From Loki-b32 sp048941605 (GTDB lineage Archaea > Asgardarchaeota > Lokiarchaeia > Sigyniarchaeales > SOKP01), in assembly GCA_048941605.1 (NCBI GenBank), contig JBHLNL010000001.1:1-64000 (forward strand): 64,000 bases of DNA, written 5' to 3'. Within the stretch, counting starts at the first letter, position 1; each line of letters begins with the position of its first letter. The position numbers were made by a program, and so were the translations under genes. A model generated the notes under the pieces. It ran no database searches. It saw nothing but the letters and a program-made list of their open reading frames with translations, and had not been told where the DNA came from. Positions 8,408-16,961 of this stretch are shown one piece after another.

Positions 8408-8890
8408 TTGATTAAAATGAAAACTGAGATTAATTTTGATTTTAATAATCTAAAAGTTAGCCAATTAGGTTTTGTATATAAAGATGTTAGGAAACAAGCG
8501 AGTTTAATGGAACAATTTTTTGGAATTCCCAAATTCACTGTATTGGGTCCACTTGAAATGAAAATTCTGCTTCGAGGAAAAGAAACGAAATGGACAGTAA
8601 CTGGTGCTTATAGTCAACTTTTTAACGGTATCGAGATTGAATTAGTACAACCTGAAAGTGGGGTATCTATTCATCAAGAGTTTTTAGATCAAGGCAGGCA
8701 AGGAATACATCATATACGTTATGATGTTGATGATTTAACAGCTGTTATAAGAAAATTTGAAGAAGAAGAGATTGAAATATTACAAACTGGTAAAATCATA
8801 GGATTAGAATATGCATATATGAATACTGAACCTCTTTTAGGGATAATAATTGAATTTTCAGCTGTAAAAAAAGGAAGGAAAAGACGATAA
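8408..8890 (+). CDS. VOC (glyoxalase/methylmalonyl-CoA epimerase-like) protein
   Basis: 160 residues. Paired beta-alpha-beta modules: SQLGFVYKDVRKQASLMEQFFG at the N-terminus, FNGIEIELVQP, then GIHHIRYDVDDLTAVIRKF and GLEYAYMNTEPLLGIIIEFS. The pattern is that of vicinal oxygen chelate proteins, closest in style to methylmalonyl-CoA epimerases, with candidate metal ligands in the HH and IIIEF elements. The frame begins with TTG at 8408; an ATG three codons later (8417) is an equally good start, and no clear ribosome binding site decides. Confidence 0.8.
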   Translation: MIKMKTEINFDFNNLKVSQLGFVYKDVRKQASLMEQFFGIPKFTVLGPLEMKILLRGKETKWTVTGAYSQLFNGIEIELVQPESGVSIHQEFLDQGRQGIHHIRYDVDDLTAVIRKFEEEEIEILQTGKIIGLEYAYMNTEPLLGIIIEFSAVKKGRKRR

Positions 8891-8904
8891 TCTTTTAATC
8901 TTAA

Positions 8905-9447
8905 TTATGCAAATCTTTGTTTATCTTTATGTTCTTTTACAGAGATCTCTCGATCCTTAAGTCTGTTAAGTTTAACCAAACTGTCTTTAATTGCTTTAAT
9001 TTCTGCTCTAGTTGTGACTTTAAAATCTTTTAAATTATCAAGTATTTCTTTCTCGCTATAGCCTTTATTATAGACTTCTAAGAATTTTTGAATGGATTTT
9101 TCATGATAATAAACATACTGTTTATTTAAGAAAGTAATTAACCATCCTTTTTTTTCTTGTTTTTGGGATAATTCAAACATCCTGTCTTGAATTTTTTGTA
9201 GTGTTTTATTAAACTTTCTCGCAATCAACTCATCTTCTATTTTATAATATTTTTTCATAAACTTACTAAGTTTTCTTTTGAAAAACAAATTTGGAATATA
9301 TGATAACAAAAACAGCACTAATGTTATACCAGACATCCAAATAGCAGCTATTGGATTATAAATTGCTACAATAAGGATAACAGCTACAAGAAAGAGAAAC
9401 CATTTTCTTCCAATTGTTTTTATTATAACTATATATTTTTTTGGCAA
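8905..9447 (-). CDS. Membrane protein with two N-terminal TM segments and a helical tail
   Basis: 180 residues of unknown function. Two hydrophobic helices at about 14-32 and 34-55 form a hairpin; the remaining 125 residues are charged, Lys-rich and helical, ending without a motif I recognise (VKLNRLKDREISVKEHKDKQ). The hairpin plus basic cytoplasmic tail could serve as a membrane tether. It lies just upstream, on the same strand, of the 5S rRNA gene's 3' end, with no sign of shared transcription. Confidence 0.6.
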   Translation of the reverse strand: MPKKYIVIIKTIGRKWFLFLVAVILIVAIYNPIAAIWMSGITLVLFLLSYIPNLFFKRKLSKFMKKYYKIEDELIARKFNKTLQKIQDRMFELSQKQEKKGWLITFLNKQYVYYHEKSIQKFLEVYNKGYSEKEILDNLKDFKVTTRAEIKAIKDSLVKLNRLKDREISVKEHKDKQRFA

Positions 9448-9540
9448 GGTTACTGATTAAGAATTATTCCACATTAATTAAAAATATAATTTATCGCTTA
9501 AAAACTTAATTTTAGATGAATCTAAAAAAGTAAGCCACGT

Positions 9541-9752
9541 ATAACCACATAAACATGCGTGACCGGGTATTTTCCTTGTATGCCATGACCGTAAGCTAAC
9601 TTACAGTTTGTAGTTTCCCATAGAGTCTACTTCCAGACCGCTATGGTCTGTAATTCGCAACTACAGTACTATCTACAACGCGAAACAAGTTTAACTTCCG
9701 GGTTCGGATGGTTCCAGCGCAGTAGCGAATCGCTACTAATTTATGTGGTTAT
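9541..9752 (-). rRNA. rrf: 5S ribosomal RNA with expansions (about 212 nt)
   Basis: On the minus strand the 5S core is unmistakable: CCGAACCCGGAAGTTAA (loop C/helix III), then TAGTACTGTAG and CTATGGGAAACTACAA (loop E/helix IV-V). Perfect 13-bp complementary ends (9541-9553 with 9740-9752) form helix I and give a 212-nt RNA, against about 120 nt normally. Extra sequence occurs in three places: a self-complementary element after helix I (9721-9737), a stem-loop in arm IV (CAGACC/GGTCTG around 9633-9650) and about 50 nt between helix V and the 3' strand of helix I. The gene is isolated from 16S/23S and has its own promoter. Exact ends are inferred from pairing and the TATA position. Confidence 0.88.
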
Positions 9753-9770
9753 AAACGTAATTCTTAACCG

Positions 9771-9784
9771 TTATATAAGGTCGG
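9771..9784 (-). promoter_or_regulatory. TATA box and BRE of the 5S rRNA gene
   Basis: On the minus strand, CCGACC (BRE-like, 9784-9779) is followed by TTATATAA (9778-9771). The box centre lies about 23 bases upstream of the inferred 5' end of the 5S RNA at 9752, the spacing expected for archaeal promoters. Confidence 0.7.
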
Positions 9785-9909
9785 TTATTTTATAAGAAAA
9801 TACCTACTTATATGGTTAGAAGTAAATAGGAATAATAAAAGCTAATAATTAAACTTTTCGGCTTTAGACGTAAAATTTAAAAGGATTAGACAACAGAGAG
9901 CTGTTAATC

Positions 9910-10461
9910 ATGATTTTTCAATTAATACTTAGAGACACACAATGGTATCAATTTTTAATAAATGCTGTAATATCGATTATCGGTAGATTACTCGATATGC
10001 TAAGTACGAGATATATTACTAAGGAATTGAAGTTAGAGACAAATAAGATCGCTCGCAAAATAGGGTGGCGTGGAATGATTCTCATGCAAATACCAATTAT
10101 CATATTAGGTTCATTAGATTTTTATTTTAGTTTCTTCATATTATGGTGGAGTATTTTTCTATTTGCTAATAATATCGAAGGAAGCTGGTACGTAAAGGAA
10201 GTTGGAGAAGAAAAATATCAAAATGAAATTAAATCTCGATTAAAAAATTCTAAAGCATGGAAAATAATTATTAGTGAATTATCTTCAATTTTAAAATTTA
10301 CTGTAGCTGGTGTCTTTATCATAATATTTTTATTTGTTTTTAATGATTATTTAGCAGTTTTTTTAATTTCACTAGCTTTAATAATCCAAGGCATCTTTGG
10401 GGCAATTAGTTCTATCTTGTATCTTTTTGAGTTGAAGAAAAGTAATCCTAGCAAAGATTAA
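9910..10461 (+). CDS. Polytopic membrane protein of unknown function
   Basis: 183 residues with about four hydrophobic segments (roughly 12-31, 55-85, 125-148, 150-172). The N-terminal part (DMLSTRYITKELKLETNKIARKIGW) is reminiscent of small DUF5658-like membrane proteins, where a D-x-x-[ST]T stretch precedes an E-[TA]-N motif, but this is only a resemblance. No signal peptide or catalytic motif. It diverges from the 5S rRNA gene. Confidence 0.6.
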   Translation: MIFQLILRDTQWYQFLINAVISIIGRLLDMLSTRYITKELKLETNKIARKIGWRGMILMQIPIIILGSLDFYFSFFILWWSIFLFANNIEGSWYVKEVGEEKYQNEIKSRLKNSKAWKIIISELSSILKFTVAGVFIIIFLFVFNDYLAVFLISLALIIQGIFGAISSILYLFELKKSNPSKD

Positions 10462-10486
10462 ATATTTTTTAGCTTTAATGTATACT

Positions 10487-12613
10487 TTAAATTCTTTTTA
10501 AACTATTTTTGTGCTTTCTCATACCATTTAATAAAATAAAAATAGAAACTCCTACTATTGCGATAATTACAGCAATTGAAACGGGAATTATGTAATCAAT
10601 CATAGGTAAAGGTATTGAAAAATTAAATGTAGAATCTTGAATAACTAATGTATTATTAGCATAATCTCTTGTAATAATAAAGTAAGAATAAACACCTGGA
10701 GTTAATCTTTCAGTAGTTATTGACAATACTTCTTGATTTTCTTCAAAACTATTTGATAATCCATAATAAGTGTAATCAGTAAAATTATTTTTAGATAAAA
10801 AAATATACACACATTCTATTCCTGATTTGTTATCTTGAGCTTCGACAGTGAAAGTTGTTATATCCGATGTTGAAGGATTTTTTGGGTTATTATTTACTCC
10901 AATCAACTGAGGGTTTGAATCATCTGGAAGGGTTGTAAAATTGAAATATGATGGAATTAAATTGTGCCCTGTGACTAGTACATTATAAGTTTCATTTTCT
11001 TGAGCAGGAAGTCGAAAACTCGCTAAACCATTTTCATCTGCATATGTGGTATGATATTTTCCATCAGAAGAATTTAAATGTACTCTTGCATAAGGAATTA
11101 TCATACCGTTAATATCTCGAATAGTAATGGATACTAGTTGACCTTCATAAATATTATCGATAAATGGATTTAATGCGACTTTTGGTTTATTAGTATAGAT
11201 ATCTAATTCAGGATCGCCTAAAAGACAATATGTAAAAAGATTTTTACGTTCAAAATCGTAGCTTGTAGAACCTGAACCGAAGGTATAATAATCACTGTTA
11301 AGATATGCGACTTTAGAATCATACAAGGCTTTACCTTGTTGGAACTTTTTATTAACAAAAAATTCCTTCCAAAACAATTTTGCATTTCCACGATTTAACT
11401 TCTCTAAATTAGTGTCATATCGATGATACCATGTTATTCTTAATCCCCCAATTACCCCAATAGCACCTCCATACTCTTTATTTATTAGAGTTTCCCCAAT
11501 ACTGCCATCACCAGAATAATCACTATCATAGCTCGAAGTAGAACAAGCATCTAAATATACTAATGATGGCATATAATCATTCGTGCTAGTACTAGCATCC
11601 GAGGAACGATAAGCAGCAGTACTAGGATTTCTGTAATAACTTGTTGGACGTCCATGGCCTGCCATTAATACTGTAGAATATCCGTCATTAAAATACCCCA
11701 CTAGATTTGATAGGGTAAGATTACCTGTACCTCCTGGTTCTTCTATTAAATGAGTATAATTCAATTCATTTTTAGCATAATTTTGTATAATATGGGTTGT
11801 CAAATAACTTTCATATTCTGGTGGATCATATTCAGAAATACCTCCTGCAAGTAGCATTCTATTCATCCAATCACCTACTTCAGGATTCGTTTCATATTTC
11901 AAAGTTTTATTTATCATAATTGCTAGTTCATTTGCATCATCAGCGGGTAGTCTCCCAACATAGACTTCAGGAGTCCATGATATCTCATCTAAGTTATACG
12001 CATTATCATAAGAGGACTCACCCCATTTTCCATCATTATCACTATTCCACGTACCTGTAAGATCAGCATAATAATAATCTGTAGGTTTGTATTCATTATC
12101 TCCAACTATCTCATTTACTCCATCTGTCCATCTAATTAAATCTGGATTATATACGTATCTTGTAGGAATTAAATTATCCTGAGCATCTCCAACTAAAAGC
12201 ACCCAACGAATTTTTTCAGTTTCATAATATGATTTGATCATATTTCTGATTTTTTCTGCATCATCTCTACCTTCATATAAAGAAAAATTGCTCAAAATAA
12301 TCGTTTTTACTCCTTTCTCATTCTTCCAATCAGCCAATGGCTCTGATGCATTAATAAAATCAGTTCTATTTGGAGTTATGATTAACATTTCGATTTTAGG
12401 ATTATACCAGGTTTCATTTAATGCGACATAATCGATTTCTGGAAGAATTGATAAACCAACATCCATATATCCATTAGAAATTCTTGTATTATGAGATATA
12501 TTAATCTCTCTTGAATCTCCATATCCATTAAACCAAATAAAATTGATAAAAGGGGAGAAAATAGTTATAAGGATTAGTAAGTAGATAACTTTTTTAAGTG
12601 AAAACCTAACCAT
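10487..12613 (-). CDS. Secreted, membrane-anchored C25 (gingipain-like) cysteine protease
   Basis: 708 residues. A signal/anchor helix at about 7-28 is followed by a caspase-fold peptidase C25 domain: WVLLVGDAQDNLIPTRY (137-153), EVYVGRLPADD, then the dyad His in LMAGHG (H320) and Cys in LVYLDACSTSSYD (C357). After about residue 480 come beta-rich modules (NPFIDNIYEGQLVSITI; FTVEAQDNKSGIECVYIF) resembling Ig-like/carboxypeptidase-regulatory folds, then one TM helix (about 672-695) with a basic tail. Predicted to sit on the cell surface, degrading protein for uptake or processing surface proteins. Both catalytic residues are present. Confidence 0.88.
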   Translation of the reverse strand: MVRFSLKKVIYLLILITIFSPFINFIWFNGYGDSREINISHNTRISNGYMDVGLSILPEIDYVALNETWYNPKIEMLIITPNRTDFINASEPLADWKNEKGVKTIILSNFSLYEGRDDAEKIRNMIKSYYETEKIRWVLLVGDAQDNLIPTRYVYNPDLIRWTDGVNEIVGDNEYKPTDYYYADLTGTWNSDNDGKWGESSYDNAYNLDEISWTPEVYVGRLPADDANELAIMINKTLKYETNPEVGDWMNRMLLAGGISEYDPPEYESYLTTHIIQNYAKNELNYTHLIEEPGGTGNLTLSNLVGYFNDGYSTVLMAGHGRPTSYYRNPSTAAYRSSDASTSTNDYMPSLVYLDACSTSSYDSDYSGDGSIGETLINKEYGGAIGVIGGLRITWYHRYDTNLEKLNRGNAKLFWKEFFVNKKFQQGKALYDSKVAYLNSDYYTFGSGSTSYDFERKNLFTYCLLGDPELDIYTNKPKVALNPFIDNIYEGQLVSITIRDINGMIIPYARVHLNSSDGKYHTTYADENGLASFRLPAQENETYNVLVTGHNLIPSYFNFTTLPDDSNPQLIGVNNNPKNPSTSDITTFTVEAQDNKSGIECVYIFLSKNNFTDYTYYGLSNSFEENQEVLSITTERLTPGVYSYFIITRDYANNTLVIQDSTFNFSIPLPMIDYIIPVSIAVIIAIVGVSIFILLNGMRKHKNSLKRI

Positions 12614-12715
12614 AATATGTCAGTGAAAACAAATAATTAACAATATATTTATTATAGGATATAAAAGTTTAAAAATAAGAATCTAATTGTTATAAAAATA
12701 AATTTTCAAATTATT

Positions 12716-12937
12716 ATGCCATTACGATTTAATTTTTGCCCTCATTGTAATGAAAAAATAGTTTTTAATATCCAAATAAATGATATTGATCCAAAGCAAT
12801 ATCCTGCTCCTGTCTATATTTTATGCAAATCATGCAATAAACTCTCTACTTTCTATGTAGATAGCCTTCTAAGAGTCTCTTATATAGAGTCTGAAAAAAA
12901 ACCAGGTGGTATCAAGACAATTAAAACTCAAGAATAA
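12716..12937 (+). CDS. Small zinc-ribbon protein
   Basis: 73 residues. Two Cys pairs, CPHC near residue 8 and CKSC near residue 38, predict one zinc ribbon; the rest is unremarkable and ends in a Lys-rich tail. No ribosome binding site precedes the ATG, so a leaderless mRNA is possible. It lies 119 bp upstream of the aIF2-gamma gene on the same strand. Function unknown. Confidence 0.68.
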   Translation: MPLRFNFCPHCNEKIVFNIQINDIDPKQYPAPVYILCKSCNKLSTFYVDSLLRVSYIESEKKPGGIKTIKTQE

Positions 12938-13056
12938 ATTTTGTTGCCATATTTTTTAAAAAGACCCTATATTGAATAATTTAATAAAAAATATTTACTT
13001 AATACTTCTTAGCAAATTATATAATTGCTGTTATAACACCTTAAAATTTAACTATT

Positions 13057-14604
13057 ATGTCATTTGATTTAACAGACATTGGAGGTATTGGTGAAACTAC
13101 CGCAGAAAATCTAAAAGCTGCGGGAATAGATTCTATTGAGAAATTAGCTAATGTTAAATTAGATGACTTAGTAAAGCTAAAAATTAAAGGTGTTGGAAAA
13201 ACTACTGCACAAAAATTTATCAATAGTGCTAAAAAATTACTAGAAGAAATTACTCCTCAAGAACAATCTAAATCCAAACCAGAACCTAAAGGTGAAGAAA
13301 AACCAAAAGCCATTGTAAAACCTAAAGAAAAAACTTCTAAAATGAAGGAGTTAATAAAAAAACAAGCAGAATGCAATATTGGACTTGTTGGTCATGTAGA
13401 CCATGGCAAAACTACTCTAGTAAAATCTCTTACAGGAGATTGGACAGATAGGCATTCAGAAGAACAAGAAAGGGGGATATCAATAAAATTGGGTTATTCT
13501 AATGCGACTATTTTATATTGCCCCAAATGTGATGAATATACAACATATTATTTAGCTGAAAAAGCAAGAGAAAAAGGACAGGCTAGATATTTATGCCCTA
13601 AATGCAAAGGTGAATTAGAATTTAAAAGAAATATTTCATTTGTTGATGCTCCTGGCCATGAAATTTTAATGGCGACGATGTTAAGTGGGGCCTCATTAAT
13701 GGACGGGGCATGTCTATTAATTGCTGCTGATGAAGAATGTCCTCAGCCCCAAACAAGAGAGCATTTAGAAGCTTTACATATAGCTGGTATAGAAAAAATT
13801 ATCATAATTCAAAATAAAATTGATGCTGTTTCACGAGAACAAGCAATGGAGAATTATGAACAAATAAAAGAATTTATTAAGGGTACAATTGCGCAAAATG
13901 CTCCAATTATTCCAATTTCAGCAGTATTTGGAGCAAATATAGGTTTAGTAGTAAGAGCCTTTGAGGAAATTATTCCCTCTCCTCATCTAATTGATGGGGA
14001 CTTTCAATTTTTAATAGCTAGGTCTTTTGATATTAATCGACCTGGCAAAGAAATTAAAGATCTAAACGGTGGAGTAATAGGTGGATCTGTTTTAAAAGGA
14101 AAAATAAATGTGGGCGATATGATCGAAATTCGACCCGGTTTGCGAGTAAAAGATAATTATATTCCTTTGAAATCTACTGTTGTAAGTATTAGCCAAGGTA
14201 GCAATCTATTAGAAGTAGCGAAACCAGGTGGTCTCATAGGTTTAGGAACTAAACTAGATCCTGCTTTAACTAAAGGAGATCACCTAATTGGACATTTAGT
14301 CGGAAAACCAGGCACTTTACCAAACGTTCTTGATGAAGTTGAATTAAAAATAAGTCTTTTAGATCGAGTTATTGGTTCTGAACAGATGCTTAGAGTTCAC
14401 TCACTTAAGCATAATGAAAAAATATTATTAGTCGTTGGTACAGAAAAAACTGGAGGAACAGTAACAAAAATATTAAAAAATAGTGTTATCCTAAAACTGA
14501 ATCCTCCAATATGTCCGCCAGAAAATTTTATCTACGCAATTTCAAGAATTATTAATAGGCGTTATCGATTAATTGGTTATGGAGAAAATTTAGACAAAAA
14601 ATAA
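13057..14604 (+). CDS. eif2g: Translation initiation factor aIF2 gamma with N-terminal HhH fusion
   Basis: 515 residues, about 100 more than usual. Residues 1-65 are a tandem helix-hairpin-helix domain (DIGGIGETTAENLKAAGI; KIKGVGKTTAQKFI) of the kind at the N-terminus of RadA. A Lys/Pro/Glu-rich linker (66-100) follows, then canonical aIF2-gamma: G1 GHVDHGKT (112-119), a zinc knuckle (CPKC 155-158, CPKC 180-183), DAPGH (197-201), NKID, and beta-barrel domains II and III. aIF2-gamma carries initiator tRNA with the alpha and beta subunits. Frame and spacing are continuous, so the fusion is genuine at sequence level. Confidence 0.94.
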   Translation: MSFDLTDIGGIGETTAENLKAAGIDSIEKLANVKLDDLVKLKIKGVGKTTAQKFINSAKKLLEEITPQEQSKSKPEPKGEEKPKAIVKPKEKTSKMKELIKKQAECNIGLVGHVDHGKTTLVKSLTGDWTDRHSEEQERGISIKLGYSNATILYCPKCDEYTTYYLAEKAREKGQARYLCPKCKGELEFKRNISFVDAPGHEILMATMLSGASLMDGACLLIAADEECPQPQTREHLEALHIAGIEKIIIIQNKIDAVSREQAMENYEQIKEFIKGTIAQNAPIIPISAVFGANIGLVVRAFEEIIPSPHLIDGDFQFLIARSFDINRPGKEIKDLNGGVIGGSVLKGKINVGDMIEIRPGLRVKDNYIPLKSTVVSISQGSNLLEVAKPGGLIGLGTKLDPALTKGDHLIGHLVGKPGTLPNVLDEVELKISLLDRVIGSEQMLRVHSLKHNEKILLVVGTEKTGGTVTKILKNSVILKLNPPICPPENFIYAISRIINRRYRLIGYGENLDKK

Positions 14605-14636
14605 TATTTAGTTTAAAATAATCTTCCATTTGAATT

Positions 14637-14966
14637 TTATGAAGAGTAGCTAAGGTAAATTTCTCTTATCTTACCTTTAATTAAAGATAAGGATGGATCG
14701 ACTCCTTGAAATATTTTTTGTAATGCTTGAATTACCTCTTCTTCACTATTTTGTTCAACTGATTTTGTCAAATCTTGTTTAGTTTCATATAATAATAATG
14801 TTTCAGAGACTTTTGCAAGGAAATGAAGTATAATTTCTGCGTTTACATTGCTGGATAGATTAACATGGTTTTTTATTTCTTTAATTTCATAAAAAATCTT
14901 ATTCATAATCCTTTGATCTATAAAAGAAATAAAATCGTCAATATTATCACAGAAGATAACAATCAA
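14637..14966 (-). CDS. Hypothetical helical protein
   Basis: 109 residues, mostly alpha-helical by composition, without Cys motifs or membrane segments; I do not recognise the family. It begins five bases after the stop of the surface protein gene at 14972-16672 and is probably co-transcribed with it. The frame starts with TTG at 14966; the first ATG is 20 codons in. Existence rests on length and operon placement. Confidence 0.5.
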   Translation of the reverse strand: MIVIFCDNIDDFISFIDQRIMNKIFYEIKEIKNHVNLSSNVNAEIILHFLAKVSETLLLYETKQDLTKSVEQNSEEEVIQALQKIFQGVDPSLSLIKGKIREIYLSYSS

Positions 14967-14971
14967 ATTAA

Positions 14972-16672
14972 TTATCTCTTTCTCTTATTTTTTAAATAAA
15001 ATACGATTCCAACGAATAATATAATAATATTTATAGTAGCAAATATTATAATCCAAAAAGGAAAATGGGGATAATCTGTATTAATATAATTAATATTAGT
15101 GTCAGGACTTACAGGTGATTCCTTTATAAGTATTCCATTCATATAAATTCTCATTGTATAATTTCCATGTGGAATTTGTTTTAACATAATTACTCCATTT
15201 TCATTAGTAGATCCTACTGATATGGGCTGAACTTTGTCAATAGATATATAAGTTCCATATAATTTATCATAATATAATAATTCCGCACTAGCTCCCACCA
15301 ATGGCATTCTGATAGTATCTGTAACAACAACATGTAAAGTTTGTGCTGAGTAATATTTAATTATAATGGGGCAGGTTTCTCCGGTGATTAAATACGGAGC
15401 TACTATTTGTATTCCCTCTCTGCCTGTTATTGAAATGTTCAAATATATAGAGTCTACTCTTCTGTTAAACAAAGAAGTACTACTTATAACTTCTTTTTTT
15501 GGTAGAAGAAATATGGTGGGTTCATAAAAAGATAAACCTTCGATATAGATATGTTTCGGGCCATTTACTAATGAGAGTATGAAGATTCTCTGCCTTATGT
15601 TTGTCATAGCTACAAGTCTATCTATAGCCCACGTCTTTCCAACAGGGCTGATGAATTTGAATTCAAATACTGATGTAAAATTTAGGGAAAATAAACTTAG
15701 ATCTGCCGAAAAACCATCAGACAATAAAACTATAATAGATTTATTTCCAGTTAAATGAGTATTAATATTTACTGTTACATTATTTAATTCAAGGTAATGC
15801 CCATTCAATGATTTTCTATCTGGTGGATTTACTTGTAAGGCGAGATCTATCTCATCAGCAAAATAATTACCCTGACTTATGTCAACTCCAAATTTTTTTC
15901 CTGCTATGATAAAATTATAATTAAACCTAACTGTAAAATTTTGTTCTTTTTCGTTCATAATTAAATCTTCTAAAGGCTGCGTCTGAAGTAAATTCCAAGA
16001 TGTCAAAACCAGTTCATATTTCCATATAAGATACATCGTGAAGTTATGTATAGTAAGGGATGGGAAAAACTCTTCATAGTTAAATATTATAAATTGCTTA
16101 TTATCAATACTATAATCAGTCTCATTATTTAGTTCAATGATATTACTTCCATTTTTAATATAGAATTTTATCAAACGACAAGGATTTAAACGCGAATGAT
16201 AAATTAAATACCCTGCTTGTGGATTGTCATACTGAACCTCTAAACTCTCATTTAATTTTACTGTTATTACATCATTATCAGATATAGTTGTGTCTAAATT
16301 GTCCTGTATTGCTGGTTTTGTAGTTTCAATAAATTTAAAATCCAATGGCAAAATTTTTAAAGCACCTGAGTCATTATCAGCCCCAACCAATGGGTAATCA
16401 ATATCATAGACATAGAATCCCATCTCTAAATCGTTTAAATAAATATCATTAACTGAGATATTACCAAGAGAATATTTTTTTTGAGTAAGAATAGGAGTAT
16501 AATCATCTTTTGAGAAATCACTTACTCTAGGTGTAAGAGTTGAAATTTCTGAGTTAGGAATTAAGTGAGTTCCACTAAATAATATCGGAATTACTAATAT
16601 AGAAACAAAAATAATAACTAGAGAAATCTTTAAATAAAAGATATTGCAATTCCGAGTATTTTTAGATGTCAT
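14972..16672 (-). CDS. Surface-anchored beta-rich protein of unknown function
   Basis: 566 residues. An N-terminal signal/anchor helix (about 14-34) is followed by a large extracellular part rich in N-glycosylation-type sites (NIS, NES, NGS, NFT). A carboxypeptidase-regulatory-like module lies near the end (PLVGASAELLYYD, then NENGVIMLKQIPHGNYTMRIY), then one TM helix (about 537-558) and a KNKRKR stop-transfer tail. The topology matches the C25 protease at 10.5 kb. No enzymatic motif is seen; a structural or adhesive surface role is an inference. Confidence 0.7.
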   Translation of the reverse strand: MTSKNTRNCNIFYLKISLVIIFVSILVIPILFSGTHLIPNSEISTLTPRVSDFSKDDYTPILTQKKYSLGNISVNDIYLNDLEMGFYVYDIDYPLVGADNDSGALKILPLDFKFIETTKPAIQDNLDTTISDNDVITVKLNESLEVQYDNPQAGYLIYHSRLNPCRLIKFYIKNGSNIIELNNETDYSIDNKQFIIFNYEEFFPSLTIHNFTMYLIWKYELVLTSWNLLQTQPLEDLIMNEKEQNFTVRFNYNFIIAGKKFGVDISQGNYFADEIDLALQVNPPDRKSLNGHYLELNNVTVNINTHLTGNKSIIVLLSDGFSADLSLFSLNFTSVFEFKFISPVGKTWAIDRLVAMTNIRQRIFILSLVNGPKHIYIEGLSFYEPTIFLLPKKEVISSTSLFNRRVDSIYLNISITGREGIQIVAPYLITGETCPIIIKYYSAQTLHVVVTDTIRMPLVGASAELLYYDKLYGTYISIDKVQPISVGSTNENGVIMLKQIPHGNYTMRIYMNGILIKESPVSPDTNINYINTDYPHFPFWIIIFATINIIILFVGIVFYLKNKRKR

Positions 16673-16961
16673 AATTGAAATAATCGTAAAATGGTTAGGA
16701 CAGAAAATTAAAATAAATTAAATAATTTTACTATAGATTTTAAGTTTTGACTTATTTTATTCAAGAAATCAAAATGAAATCGGAATATTTATAATTATAG
16801 AATTTATTTGGAATTTATTAGGATTTATAATACTATAAGAATATTAAAATACATCAATAGGTTATACATCGCTTTCTTTGAAAATTTATGTTGAAAATTA
16901 CTTATTATTATCTGTTCAATAGATTTTATCCAATTTAAATATTTAAAAATCACTGATATAA

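Noticed and set aside
9541..9752. Plus-strand protein or repeat element
   Set aside because: The paired ends look like a transposon inverted repeat, but the interior is 5S rRNA on the minus strand and no transposase is present.
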